Source: Paramecium octaurelia
Taxonomy: Eukaryota; Ciliophora; Oligohymenophorea; Peniculida; Parameciidae
NCBI GenBank assembly: GCA_905182995.1
Contig: CAJJDP010000146.1
Span: 188,758-252,757 of the forward strand
Direction of reading: 5' to 3'
Length of the DNA: 64,000 bases
Of this stretch, positions 47,473-58,800 are shown in pieces. Positions within the stretch are counted from its first letter, which is position 1; each line of letters opens with the position of its first letter. The position numbers and the translations under genes are program-made. The notes under the pieces are model-generated. The model was not told where the DNA came from and did not search any database. It saw nothing but the letters and a program-made list of their open reading frames with translations.

Positions 47473-48842
47473 TAGTTTTAATTGGAAACATATAGTGTAA
47501 TAACAGCCACTAACATCATGTTTTATGGCCTTATCTCTCCAATTGAACTAAAATGAATCTAATTATTTAAATTTGAATGTATAATTATTTGTATCAAAAC
47601 TTATATTATAATTATATGCTAAGGTTAAAAATGTATATTCATTGTGACTTAATAATGTAGTTAATTAATTTGATTAAAAAATTAATATAAAAATGAAATA
47701 CTAAATAAAAAAGGGTTGTCAACACGAGGACTTCCCAAGCGGTCCCCCACCTTAGTACTAACCTCGCCTTAAGCCGCTTAACTTCGGAGTTCGAATGGGA
47801 TCCGGTGCTTTAGGCTTAGTATGGCCGACAACGATATTTTAATACCTTATCATTATTTATACATCCGGCTTTCTTTTATACTCTATGAAATATTTAAAGT
47901 ATAATAATAAATTTGAGCAGCTGGATCTAATCTGTAAAAAAGAATATCTATGCATGAGATAAACGAAATTAAGCTTATAAATATAGTTCATATTCTGATT
48001 GATCTAGTTAATGCTAATTCTTGGTAAAAAATTTCAATTTGCAATTTATTCTGCCATGAGTATTTATCTTTAGCATTATAGAGAGTATTATAACTAAATC
48101 AACTTTTTGATTAATATAAATGTTATTCCTTCATAAATTCTCTATCACAACATTGTCAATTGAAAATTGGCTATCCGTAACCTTAATATATTTATGTCAC
48201 TCCTATTGAAAAAAATAATATTTATAGGATCTACTTTTGTATGGTAAAACTATAGATATCATCTTACTCTAGAATCTAAATAAAGAGCATCAAAATTTAT
48301 GATATCCTGATAACATAGAAAATTTACAACATGGTTTAAACTAAAAGATGAACTATTAATTAACTGATATTTTACAGTGAGTCCAGATAATTGTCTTAAA
48401 TTTTGTGTAGATGTAGATCAAATATATATTCTATTGCTATCCATCCAGAAAATGGAACATCCACACAATATTGTTGATAATGTATTAATTTAATGACAAT
48501 AATTCAAATTTTTCGATATCTCCCCTATTTTTATAAATATTTAAGAGTTATAAGCCTAGTCTATCTGTTTGATTGAATATTTATTGAAATAAACATAAAT
48601 TCATAATAATTTTTTTTATAGATAGTAACACAATGATTTGATATCATATTTTTACAGATACTCACTGTTCACCCATCGATTTTTTGGAATAATTCCTAAT
48701 ATATTAATTTTAAGAGTACCATTAGGTCGCTTTTGCCATAACAAATAATACATTTTGATGCCTGTTTATTTGATCTATGCAGCCTATCCTATTTTATCCA
48801 ATTGATCTCCATATTCGAACCCTCCCTCATTGGGTTACTTGA
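47473..48842. repeat. Right copy of the 1370-bp segment at 46102-47471
   Basis: Begins directly after the N at 47472. It contains the end of the membrane-protein gene, a 5S gene and the 3' part of the HP1-like gene, here continuing into the full gene. Confidence 0.85.
47715..47832 (-). rRNA. 5S ribosomal RNA (right copy, probable assembly duplicate of 46344-46461)
   Basis: 118 bp at offset 1371 from the gene at 46344-46461, inside the repeated segment. It probably represents the same locus. Confidence 0.85.
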
Positions 48843-49329
48843 CCTCAGTATTCTTTTGAGATAATTCGGAAATTGAATCCTAGATATTCTCAGAATCCTG
48901 TTATTAATTTGGCTGGAGTGGTTTCTTTTCTGAGGGAAGGGTCTACACCAACTACAAATTGTCTTCCTGCTGTTTTTTAACTTGGCTTACTTCTTGCTTT
49001 AAAATGCTCACTTAATCTTGAAGTTTCTTTATTTATTCTTATTATTATTGCAATACAGATTGTTTTTATTGACTTGGCACTCCGATAAAATCTTCTAGCA
49101 AGGGTGGTTCATCGTTTTCGACATGATAAAAGTTGGATCCCAAATTTTTGACGTTCTATTCGTATTCACTCAAGAATAAAGGCAAATTGGGAATCTTCTC
49201 TGGTTTCTCCCAGGTACAATCTCTGTTGTGATACCCCTACCATTTAACAAGGTAATATTTTTATCGATTATATTGTTGGCAATCGAGAATCTATTCTATG
49301 AAATACAAGCCCTTTTTCTTTTTGGACAT
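48601..49329 (-). CDS. HP1-like protein: chromodomain plus chromoshadow-like domain
   Basis: Reverse strand, single exon, ATG at 49329, TGA at 48601-48603, 242 aa. The chromodomain spans residues about 7-50: Y-F-I-E-Q-I-L ... Y-Y-L-V-K-W-Q-G-Y ... C-T-W-E. All three aromatic-cage positions of HP1 (Tyr9, Trp30, Tyr33 here) are kept, so methyl-lysine reading is plausible. A Gln/Lys/Glu-rich coiled linker follows (about 85-165). The C-terminal ~65 residues (G-I-K-M-Y-Y-L-L-W-Q-K ... K-N-R-W-V-N-S-E-Y-L) resemble a chromoshadow dimerisation domain. HP1 proteins bind H3K9me; in Paramecium, histone methylation also marks DNA destined for elimination, so this protein is relevant to that biology by inference only. 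Confidence 0.88.
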
Positions 49330-49515
49330 TCGTTCCCCTTTTTTTTAAATTAAATTATAATTCTAATTTTATTTTAATTAATTTATACATAGCCACTTTA
49401 AGGTAGGTCAGTCATACATTTTGATGGTGACTCTCTCCAAACAACTTATAATAAAATATATTTATTACAATAAATATTATTAAATCGCATCATAACGAGA
49501 TTATAATAAAAATAA

Positions 49516-50087
49516 TCATTAATTTCTTGAGTATATATTAGGCAATTAAAAAGAGTCCTTATCCCTCTTCATCCTCATATATTCATCGATTTCTAGAGAC
49601 ATCTCTTCAGATTACAATCTATACCCTTCAAAATCATCGTCATTAAAAGCAGAACTCTTCTGAGTCTGCCTTTGAATTCGAGGCAAAATGCTCTTCTCCC
49701 TCATCAAATTATCCATGTGATCAGATATCGATATCGATAATCCCCTCAACTCTTTGGGCTTACTGGCCTTCTTGACATTCTTTGGACTAAAATACGTAAC
49801 TTATTTACTGACACGTCGTTGTTCGCCTCCTGGTGCTTTTTCTTTTATAAAGCCACTACTCCAATAATTTTACATTGGTAACTCTATTAAGTAAGCAAAC
49901 TAGATGATGGTTATATGTTGGTTGTATTCTTTGGAAATACTATTTTTTTCTTCACAGCCTTCAAAGGAGACGAATTGAAGGCATTTCTTAACATGTTATC
50001 TCTCTCTAAGTATTCGTCATACATCAATTCTTAAACTATCTGTTGAACAGATTTGTTTTAAAATTTGTGAAGCAATCGATGAGACAT
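49516..50087 (-). CDS. Hypothetical polar protein
   Basis: Reverse strand, ATG at 50087, TGA at 49516-49518; one intron of 41 nt (longer than usual here) leaves 176 aa in frame. Opening M-S-H-R-L-L-H-K-F; then D-E-Y-L-E-R-D-N-M-L, a Pro/Gly patch (K-A-P-G-G-E-Q-R-R) and an acidic C-terminus (E-E-M-S-L-E-I-D-E-Y). No domain recognised. It lies upstream of the HP1-like gene on the same strand, about 190 bp apart. Confidence 0.6.
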
Positions 50088-50142
50088 TTTTTATTATTTT
50101 ATATTTACAAAAATTGAAAATCATTATTATTATAAAAATTTT

Positions 50143-50643
50143 TCAAAATTTCTAATCATTTAATCTCCGTATCACATTATTTAAGTTGAAATTAATGTTG
50201 TAATGTTCATATTCCCAAAGTTTGTCAATGTCCAATAGCACATCAAGCTCTTAAAATCCAGCCTATGCAATATCTGTATAGTGCTTTTGAGTTTGTTCAG
50301 GAACTTGAAAGTGCTTGATCAAAGTACTGCTTATGATAGGGTCAGTAATCTTATCTGAAATGATATCAATTTACAGCATATCTTTCTGAATCTGAGTTAT
50401 GGAGGTCTGCTTACCAATCAATTCATGATGCAGAGGCTAATTCGACAAACTTAATTTATCACTCGAAAAATCCGAAAAGGCTTCGAAACTGTCTGAACTG
50501 ATTTCAAATACGTTGTAATTACTCGTTCCCTAGTGAGTTATCTAAACTCCAATCATAAATTACTTATTAATAGATAGCTGCCTTAATTCTATTGTTACTC
50601 TTCCTCTTAAACAAAGGACCTCTCTCCTAGTAGGTTTTATCAT
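50143..50643 (-). CDS. Hypothetical protein
   Basis: Reverse strand, single exon, ATG at 50643, TGA at 50143-50145, 166 aa. Begins M-I-K-P-T-R-R-E-V-L-C-L; the middle is Ser/Asp-rich (F-E-I-S-S-D-S-F-E-A-F) and the end polar (W-E-Y-E-H-Y-N-I-N-F). No membrane segment or known motif. Its start codon lies 55 bp from the next gene's stop. Confidence 0.62.
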
Positions 50644-50763
50644 AAGTGAATCTTCTTTGAATATTGAGACAAACACATTTAAAAGTTGGATGAAATTAAT
50701 TACAAAAGTGACATTGGTAATTCAATTACTTAGTGTTATTGTTAAAGATAATATCTTCCTTTA

Positions 50764-51517
50764 TCATTTAATACTTCTCCTAAATGTTAATGTATTGTCA
50801 ATTACCTTCTCAAATTATTGTTATAAACAATCATTGAATTACACTTCATTAATATAAAAGTACAAAATGTCATTCGTATCAGCTTATTCGAATTAGACTC
50901 TTCCCTATTTTTGAGTGTTTATCATTTCAATTAAGCACAAATTAATAATCTTCTGTTTCTCAGCTTAAAGTTTAATCCCCATAAATTTAATATTGACATT
51001 CCCAACCAATATAATGTATAATCCATTAATCTCAGCTTATTGAATCTTCAACATTATAATTTTAAAATACTTAATTCTATACAAACACTCCTTTCAAACT
51101 GATTTCATTTAAGGCAGCTTAAGATAGAAAATTAAATTGGCCTAGCTCTTGTCTTACCAATTTCATTTTTATATATTCAAGCAAATGCTTTTTCTTTAAA
51201 CCATCTTTGCCATTTAATTAATTTTCGAATTATAAAAACAGTGCCGAATAATGAAACAAGAGTAATTTGACTTTGAATTCTAAGGTGTTGCATTTTAAGA
51301 ACAGTTGATAATTTTTTAATGCCAATTCATATTTTGACAATTGTTATTGGGATTATTAAAAAATTATAAATACAAATACAAGTGTTATTATGCTAGTCGT
51401 CAAATGGATTATTATCAATAAATGATTTGAATTTTCTATTTGATTAATTTTTAAATAAAACATAAGAAATGATTTATAAAAGCATTCTAAGTAAATTAAG
51501 TCTTCTTCACTTGTCAT
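50764..51517 (-). CDS. Hypothetical protein with one membrane-like segment
   Basis: Reverse strand, ATG at 51517, one 25-nt intron (51046-51070, ending AAG), TGA at 50764-50766, 242 aa in frame. A hydrophobic stretch near residues 35-60 (L-L-I-I-I-H-L-T-T-S-I-I) is followed by a helical, TPR-like segment (Y-E-L-A-L-K-N-Y-Q-L-F-L-K). The C-terminal half includes G-L-Y-I-I-L-V-G-N-V-N-I-K. Family unknown. A forward frame at 50657-50857 is its shadow. Confidence 0.6.
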
Positions 51518-51656
51518 TTTTTGTTATCCTCCCCAAACACATGCAAAGTAGTGCATCTGGAATAATGATACGACGACCATCTTTGTGATAATAATTTACC
51601 TAATACATAAATTCATAGTGTTACTAATAATTAAAAAATAAGATTAAACTTAGCAT
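51507..51656 (-). CDS. Possible 49-residue ORF overlapping the next gene's start
   Basis: Reverse strand ATG at 51656, TGA at 51507-51509. The sequence includes H-K-D-G-R-R-I-I-I-P-D-A-L-L-C-M-C, which looks like real protein. Its end overlaps the ATG of the gene at 50764-51517 by 11 bp. It may be a first exon of that gene joined by an intron I could not place. Confidence 0.3.
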
Positions 51657-51885
51657 TTTTTAAATAAATTTCAAAATTCTTAAGAACATCAGGAAATATA
51701 AAATAGTAAATAAAATGATGTTGTTTGTTTTTAGACAGATTGTATAGGTTAGCAAGATTGTAATATTAAGTAATGATATTGAAAAGGTCTAGTCTTTCAG
51801 AAATTTGCAAAGCAATTTGATGAATTGAGTATACAATTCCAAAATCAATAAAAAAAGAAGAATTGGAAAATACAATTGGTCTGAT

Positions 51886-52278
51886 TCACTAGGAATTATC
51901 ATAATCTAATTACATAGAGTTCTCGAAGTAAAAGTAAGGTAAATAGAAGGCAAAACCAAAGAGTGTAAGGTTTATTATGTTGGATAAAATAATTTTTGAA
52001 TACCAGAACTTTTCATATTGGATAAGAAGAGATTTTCGACTTTCTTATTAACTGTAGTAATGATTGGAGCAAAGTTTTTCTAATTTTTTGGGAACATAAT
52101 TGTTCTCACTTTTAGAGTCACTGAACTTGCTTAGGGACATATGAGGATTGCTCTCAGCGGAATTGCACATTGGCAGAGAGCTGAAATTGCAGGATTAAAA
52201 AGATGGCCAGCAAACAGATACATCATTAGATGGATATTTTAAGGGTTTGTTCATCTCTAGTAGGACACTTTTTCGCAT
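51886..52278 (-). CDS. Hypothetical small protein with C-terminal hydrophobic segment
   Basis: Reverse strand, ATG at 52278 (an alternative in-frame ATG lies at 52254), TGA at 51886-51888, 130 aa. It is Ser/Asn/Cys-rich in the first half (M-S-L-S-K-F-S-D-S-K). A hydrophobic segment near the end (I-I-N-L-T-L-F-G-F-A-F-Y-L) could be a tail anchor. Another frame here shows N-P-A within hydrophobic residues; I rejected that as an aquaporin. Confidence 0.55.
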
Positions 52279-53316
52279 TTCTCAATTTAGAAAATAATGA
52301 AATACTTCTCAAGATTTTTCTTGCAATTTAATAAACAAAAATAATATATACTCAATTATTTCATTTCTTATTAGATGATATCTTGAGGATTGGTTTCAAG
52401 ATGTTATTGACTCAATGATTATTTAATAAAATATTACATGTTTGTTTTATTGTATGCTTCAACCTAAACTAAACTAAATTTAACAATAAATTAACATTAA
52501 AAATTTTAATTTATTGATATGAACGAAAATAAGAAATGAACAAATCTTGGAAAGTTATAATTGATTTCCATTTGAGGGTATACAGGTTTTCCACCTCATA
52601 ATAGGATTGTTAAATCAGAGGAGAGAATTGATAATGACCTTATGCGATTAAAAATAGAAGTAAAATAATGAAAAATAAAGTTTGAGAGATTCATCGATGT
52701 TAGCCATAGAATTATTTATAAATAGGGAAGTATCTTAATTATCTTAATAGAAATTTTGAGAAAAAATGATTATTATTATACATTCTTATGTTAAAAATCT
52801 TTAGCAAAATTGGTTATTCTCAGCTATAGAATCCCAATCTAAATAAGTACTTATATGTAAATATTGAGATGATGGGTGATCTTTCATCAAGCAGAAATGT
52901 CGAACAAATAGAGAAAAAACAAACCTAAAAAAATGAAGAAAACTATCAAGAATCTAGATAATTATTTTCATAATTTATTTAGATTTCTTAATGTAAACGG
53001 AAGGCTGAATAATTCTTATTGATTCAATGTATAAACAGAAGAACATGATCATTCAAAAATTGTTTTTACTAGAAGCATAGTATAAAGACTATGAAAACGT
53101 TATTAGACAAAGATATAGATTAGGTGGTTAAATATTCAATAAAAAATAACACTTGAATTGGAAAATATAGAAATACTACATATTTTATTTGGCAGAAAGC
53201 AAGCGATTAATGAAATATTATATAATATTTGGTCTTATGATTAGATTTTAAAATATGCAATAAAATTGAATTAATTCTTAGTTATTCTAATTTAATTAAA
53301 AATTAATAAAAAAAGG
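52279..53316. other. AT-rich region, at most a short ORF
   Basis: A forward ATG at 52869 opens about 60 polar residues (M-M-G-D-L-S-S-S-R-N-V-E-Q) to a TGA near 53049. Any continuation would run into the 5S gene. Nothing else is recognised. Confidence 0.35.
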
Positions 53317-53434
53317 GTTGTCAACACGAGGACTTCCCAAGCGGTCCCCCACCTTAGTACTAACCTCGCCTTAAGCCGCTTAACTTCGGAGTTCGAATGG
53401 GATCCGGTGCTTTAGGCTTAGTATGGCCGACAAC
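53317..53434 (-). rRNA. 5S ribosomal RNA
   Basis: 118 bp, same sequence as the other copies, reverse strand. Its flanks differ from copies 1 and 2 except for the upstream TAAATATCG element and the A-rich (T-rich on the transcribed strand) terminator. Confidence 0.96.
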
Positions 53435-53783
53435 GATATTTACATAATAGTAGTTCTTATAAATACCTTGATAATCTTGAGTATAAATTCTTGGTATTCT
53501 ATAACACTAAAATTATGAGTTTGTTGTATCTTTCAATTTCAATAGATATGTATAATTCAATAAAAAGTTAAGATAACCTTTAAAATTTAAGTTTTCTTAA
53601 TTTTCATTAATTTATTAAATTCAAACTTTTCTAGGAATAGAATATACAAATCAAACTGATTTTTTTCTGGATCTTCTTGTTTCTTAAACTTTATTAGATT
53701 TGATGGAATTTTATGGTACTTAACCAATATATTTATATTGTTTTGTTAATAATAATTAACAATTATTACTTGAATACCAAAAC

Positions 53784-54083
53784 ATGAGTAATTAGAAAAT
53801 TACAGATAAAGATAAAAGTGAGCAAGAAATTGTAACAATTATGGTTGAATATCCAGAAAAGAGCAAAACTTACGTTATTCATTGCGATCCCACTCTTAAA
53901 ATTATAACAATAATAGAAAACCTCTCCAATATAACCGACGAGCCTTCTTATAAAATAACATTGCGTTTAGATGAGTAAATCTTAGATTAAGGAGAACCCC
54001 TTGATAAATATTGTAAAGTAGATGGGAGTACTATTGTCCTCACTATGAATTTGATAAAAGATGCTGGTTATAGAAATTTGTGA
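53784..54083 (+). CDS. Ubiquitin-fold (beta-grasp) small protein (left copy)
   Basis: ATG at 53784, TGA at 54081-54083, 99 aa, no intron. After a charged leader, strands and turns follow ubiquitin-like order: V-T-I-M-V-E-Y, K-T-Y-V-I-H-C-D-P-T-L-K-I helix start, Y-K-I-T-L-R-L-D-E-Q-I-L-D core and G-E-P-L-D-K-Y-C-K-V-D-G-S-T-I-V-L-T. There is no C-terminal diglycine, so it is a UBL-like domain protein and not a conjugated modifier. The fold assignment is by eye. Confidence 0.6.
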
Positions 54084-54544
54084 AATATATTAAAACAATT
54101 CTATTGCAATTTTTTCAATTTTTACTTAGTTTTGATTCGAGAAAATATAACTTATGAACTAATTAGGCTAGAAATAGTAATAGAATCATATATTTTGCAT
54201 TAATAAGCAAGCTATTGATTTTACAATATTAATGTAAATAAATTATGATTATAAATTTTTCAATTGCTACGTTAAATCTAAGTTAGAACTTCTTAAGTAT
54301 GAATTGAAAAATCTTATATATTCGGTTAGATATTTAAAGTATTATTGAATAACCCAATATATATAATTAAGATCAAAAATATCGGAAATAACCAGACAGA
54401 CATAGAAAACAAAAGTGAATAATGGTTTAGGTCAATAATATATTATTGGTAATGAAATCTACTGCAAGAATGGATTACAGTATCAGATATATTGACAATT
54501 TTTACTAATATTATTGAAAAGAAAAGTATTAATAATTTATTTAT

Positions 54545-54667
54545 TCACACTGGTATAAAATATTTTAATATTGCATTAATGAACCGTTTTTTATAATCTC
54601 CAGGATTAACAATGGTGGGCACCTATAAACTATTAGTTGAATACAATACCATTCCTCCCTTTAATAA
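54545..54667 (-). CDS. C-terminal fragment of the PIKfyve-like gene in the left overlap copy
   Basis: Same as 55859-55981, cut by the N at 54668. Probable assembly duplicate. Confidence 0.6.
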
Positions 54668-54668
54668 N

Positions 54669-54748
54669 TAGTACTAACCTCGCCTTAAGCCGCTTAACTT
54701 CGGAGTTCGAATGGGATCCGGTGCTTTAGGCTTAGTATGGCCGACAAC
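54669..54748 (-). rRNA. Partial 5S rRNA (5' 80 nt) at a contig start
   Basis: Matches 53355-53434, the 5' 80 nt of the gene at 53317-53434. It is truncated by the N at 54668, so it is not an independent gene. Confidence 0.85.
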
Positions 54749-55097
54749 GATATTTACATAATAGTAGTTCTTATAAATACCTTGATAATCTTGAGTATAA
54801 ATTCTTGGTATTCTATAACACTAAAATTATGAGTTTGTTGTATCTTTCAATTTCAATAGATATGTATAATTCAATAAAAAGTTAAGATAACCTTTAAAAT
54901 TTAAGTTTTCTTAATTTTCATTAATTTATTAAATTCAAACTTTTCTAGGAATAGAATATACAAATCAAACTGATTTTTTTCTGGATCTTCTTGTTTCTTA
55001 AACTTTATTAGATTTGATGGAATTTTATGGTACTTAACCAATATATTTATATTGTTTTGTTAATAATAATTAACAATTATTACTTGAATACCAAAAC

Positions 55098-55397
55098 ATG
55101 AGTAATTAGAAAATTACAGATAAAGATAAAAGTGAGCAAGAAATTGTAACAATTATGGTTGAATATCCAGAAAAGAGCAAAACTTACGTTATTCATTGCG
55201 ATCCCACTCTTAAAATTATAACAATAATAGAAAACCTCTCCAATATAACCGACGAGCCTTCTTATAAAATAACATTGCGTTTAGATGAGTAAATCTTAGA
55301 TTAAGGAGAACCCCTTGATAAATATTGTAAAGTAGATGGGAGTACTATTGTCCTCACTATGAATTTGATAAAAGATGCTGGTTATAGAAATTTGTGA
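55098..55397 (+). CDS. Ubiquitin-fold small protein (right copy, probable assembly duplicate)
   Basis: Identical to 53784-54083 at offset 1314. It should be counted once. Confidence 0.5.
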
Positions 55398-55858
55398 AAT
55401 ATATTAAAACAATTCTATTGCAATTTTTTCAATTTTTACTTAGTTTTGATTCGAGAAAATATAACTTATGAACTAATTAGGCTAGAAATAGTAATAGAAT
55501 CATATATTTTGCATTAATAAGCAAGCTATTGATTTTACAATATTAATGTAAATAAATTATGATTATAAATTTTTCAATTGCTACGTTAAATCTAAGTTAG
55601 AACTTCTTAAGTATGAATTGAAAAATCTTATATATTCGGTTAGATATTTAAAGTATTATTGAATAACCCAATATATATAATTAAGATCAAAAATATCGGA
55701 AATAACCAGACAGACATAGAAAACAAAAGTGAATAATGGTTTAGGTCAATAATATATTATTGGTAATGAAATCTACTGCAAGAATGGATTACAGTATCAG
55801 ATATATTGACAATTTTTACTAATATTATTGAAAAGAAAAGTATTAATAATTTATTTAT

Positions 55859-58800
55859 TCACACTGGTATAAAATATTTTAATATTGCATTAATGAACCG
55901 TTTTTTATAATCTCCAGGATTAACAATGGTGGGCACCTATAAACTATTAGTTGAATACAATACCATTCCTCCCTTTAATAAATATTTTAAATAATGTTCG
56001 GTTTCCTTGTCCCAAGTATAAAATCTTAGATAATCGATGATACCCATCCTCAATTTCTTTTACTTTTAGTCAATGATCAACAATAAGGAATAATCAATAA
56101 CATTTTGCTTATTTAGGAATTTACAATCGATCTACAATAAGATTGAAAATGAGTACTTGGAATGCTCTGTCATTGTATCTGTAATTTTCCTTGAGAATAG
56201 GTATGGGTTCTGAATTTCTATCAATTCTGAAATTGGTATCTAATAGGACTCCTTTCTTCTTTTTCTCTAGTCGATTGGTTTCACTTCCTTTGAGATCGTA
56301 AACCAAGAGGTTAGATGGATCACCCATTCCGAAATACAGATTTTCCATTACTAAAAAGTACTCGGTTTGTCCTCTGTCTCTAATTTCGAACATTCCAAAG
56401 ATTTTGCTTAATAGAGAAGGTTTGGATTCATAAAAATGTCTGTACATGTGTTTGAAGTAATCCAGAGCAAATTGTTTAAACATCATAAACTCTTTGTCCT
56501 ATTCCAATTTTTTGAATACAAATAGCTCATCATTGGATTTGTAGAATTTGGACTGAGACTTACCTCCGGATGCACTCCAAATATTAGTGGATGAGATGGA
56601 TTTGATGAACTAAGCTAAGGTGATTCCAACTAGCAATCTAAGAGCTTCAAATTAAGTAGGGAAGTAGATTAACACTTCAATCCACTTATTTTTCCTGGCT
56701 TGGGCAGTGGGTACAAATTATTAAGGGTTGTTTAATGGTAATGATTTTTCTTATAGTGTTTGAGCATCATCAAATTGAGAGGATAAGTTGTTTTGGATTT
56801 ATTATTATTGTTGTTGTTATTGCAATATCAAAGTATTTGATTTTTCATTCTTTTTTTCAACATCGTAATTGATTTTCAAGACAAAAATGTCCCTGTTATC
56901 CTATTTCTAATATATTTATTATTGATTTAAATTATTGTTACCTAAATCAACACTCATGTATCTGATGTTTTCAACTTCTTACTTCTATTCTTTAGGTGAT
57001 AACAATTATTAGAAGAACAGTTTAGCCTACTCAGATGATTTTTGAACAGACTCAATCATGCCGAAATCTTAAGTTAATAATGAGAGTAATTACTTTCTTT
57101 TTGATAAATTTCATTGATGTATTTCGGGTGATTGAGTGTGAATGAGAGATAGGATAAGGGTTGATTCTCGTAGATCGGAACAAATTCCTAAAAGAAAAGA
57201 ACTAACATTTACATAAATCATCTGAGACTTAATCAATTTCTATTATTCTGCAAGGAAGGAACTAATATTCCATTCTTTTTAGAAGTTATTATTCTAGTTG
57301 ACATCTACAGTGGGGATGACATTGTTAGATTAATTGATATTCACATTGTCAAGGTCCTTATTGGAATCATGATGAGTCTTTTGAATGGATTGTTGTAATC
57401 CTTGGTTTGCATCAACTAAATTGATGACGTAGTTGTTATGAATCTCAGATCCATTTCTTCTATGATTTCTAACAAATAGAGGGGACTGTTGGATGTCTGC
57501 ATCAGGTGAAAAATTGGGTGGTATGATGAGATCACTTAAGTCATTCTTTCCAGAACTTTCTCTATGGTTAATTTCTTCAATTTCTTATAATGAATGTTTT
57601 TATCCAGATTGGAGATGGTGTTCTTCTAATTCCTAATTGGAATGATATTGTTTGACGTCACTTAAGTTGTTTCCAGAATCAACCTTCTCCAATTCGTAAG
57701 TAGTCTTAATGGTATTGGTATTATTGGTTAAGATTGAATCTTGATTCTTGAGATTCACAGCAGCATTTTGTATGATATTTTTAAAATCCGGATTCAATTC
57801 CTTCTTCTTCTTGTGTTCTTGGATACTTTGCATGATGTTCTTATACTGGAGTCCGAAGTCTTGGGACTGTTTGAGAACTTAAAAGATTGATGTGTATTGA
57901 GTTTCAGCCAGTATCTTCTCGCATTCCTCCTTGAGTTGTTTAATTGATTTGATGAGTAAATCGATTTCGCCCTTGGCCAATGATTTGGGTATGAGATTGA
58001 TCAACGTAATTCCGAACGTATTCAATTTATTCATCAATTCATCTCTGAGTTGTCTGATGTAGTTCTGCTCCCAAACCTTGAGATAATCATTCAAGGAATT
58101 ATCTGAGAAATTCAATAAGGTAGTTTGATAGACATCGAATTCCCCCACCATCACTTTCATCTGATACCCATAATACGAATAGACTCTTTACACTTGAGTG
58201 TGATTACACGATGTCGCATTCTGATATTGATTTGTGCTATTGTTTTGAGTGAGGAACAATTATTGCAAGAATCGTAAAAAAGAATACTCCAAGTATTTCT
58301 AACTCAAGATGACCCTGTCTGTTAGTTGCTGCATGCATAGATTACATTCGAAGTAGGTTTCAATCTATATCTTTTCATTCGAATGGTTCTGCTTGATGAT
58401 GCTCGGCAAATCTTTTAATAGAAATGTTCTGTTCTCATCACTCTGCTGAATTTATGATTATTCCTTTTGCAGTACTATCTACTTTATTTGATTCATTGAT
58501 CCATCCACACTGAATTTCACATATCTGCCAGCATTGTAATAGATGGAGACATGACTATTCCTGGGCAATTTACAATACTCACATCTGAATTGTAGATTAG
58601 CAACTTTGAGGATGATGAATGCCCCAATCGACATATCATCATTTGATTGATAATAAGCCTTGGGCTTTTCAGTCGGCATGTTGCACATATCAGCGAAGAA
58701 GTCAACCACCTTTTCCTTCTGAGGTGGGAACTCCTTTTAATAAGCCAATAGGGCATTCATGTCCTTGATATCATTAAAATTATGAATGTCTGCTCTAGCA

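Larger units (their letters stand above)
53355..54667. repeat. 1313-bp segment repeated at 54669-55981 across an N (probable contig overlap)
   Basis: Matches at offset 1314. The right copy begins inside the 5S gene, which points to a contig break caused by the dispersed 5S sequence. Each copy carries the ubiquitin-fold gene and part or all of the 3' end of the PIKfyve-like gene. Confidence 0.85.
54669..55981. repeat. Right copy of the 1313-bp segment at 53355-54667
   Basis: Starts immediately after the N at 54668 within a 5S gene. It continues without a break into the body of the PIKfyve-like gene. Confidence 0.85.

Noticed and set aside
50657..50857. Forward 66-aa ORF
   Set aside because: Antisense over the 3' end of the reverse gene at 50764-51517 and its spacer; no features of its own.
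52130..52254. Hydrophobic reverse frame with G-H-x-x-N-P-A suggesting an aquaporin
   Set aside because: It is a shifted frame of the gene at 51886-52278, which closes cleanly with an ATG and TGA; no second NPA motif or six-helix pattern exists.
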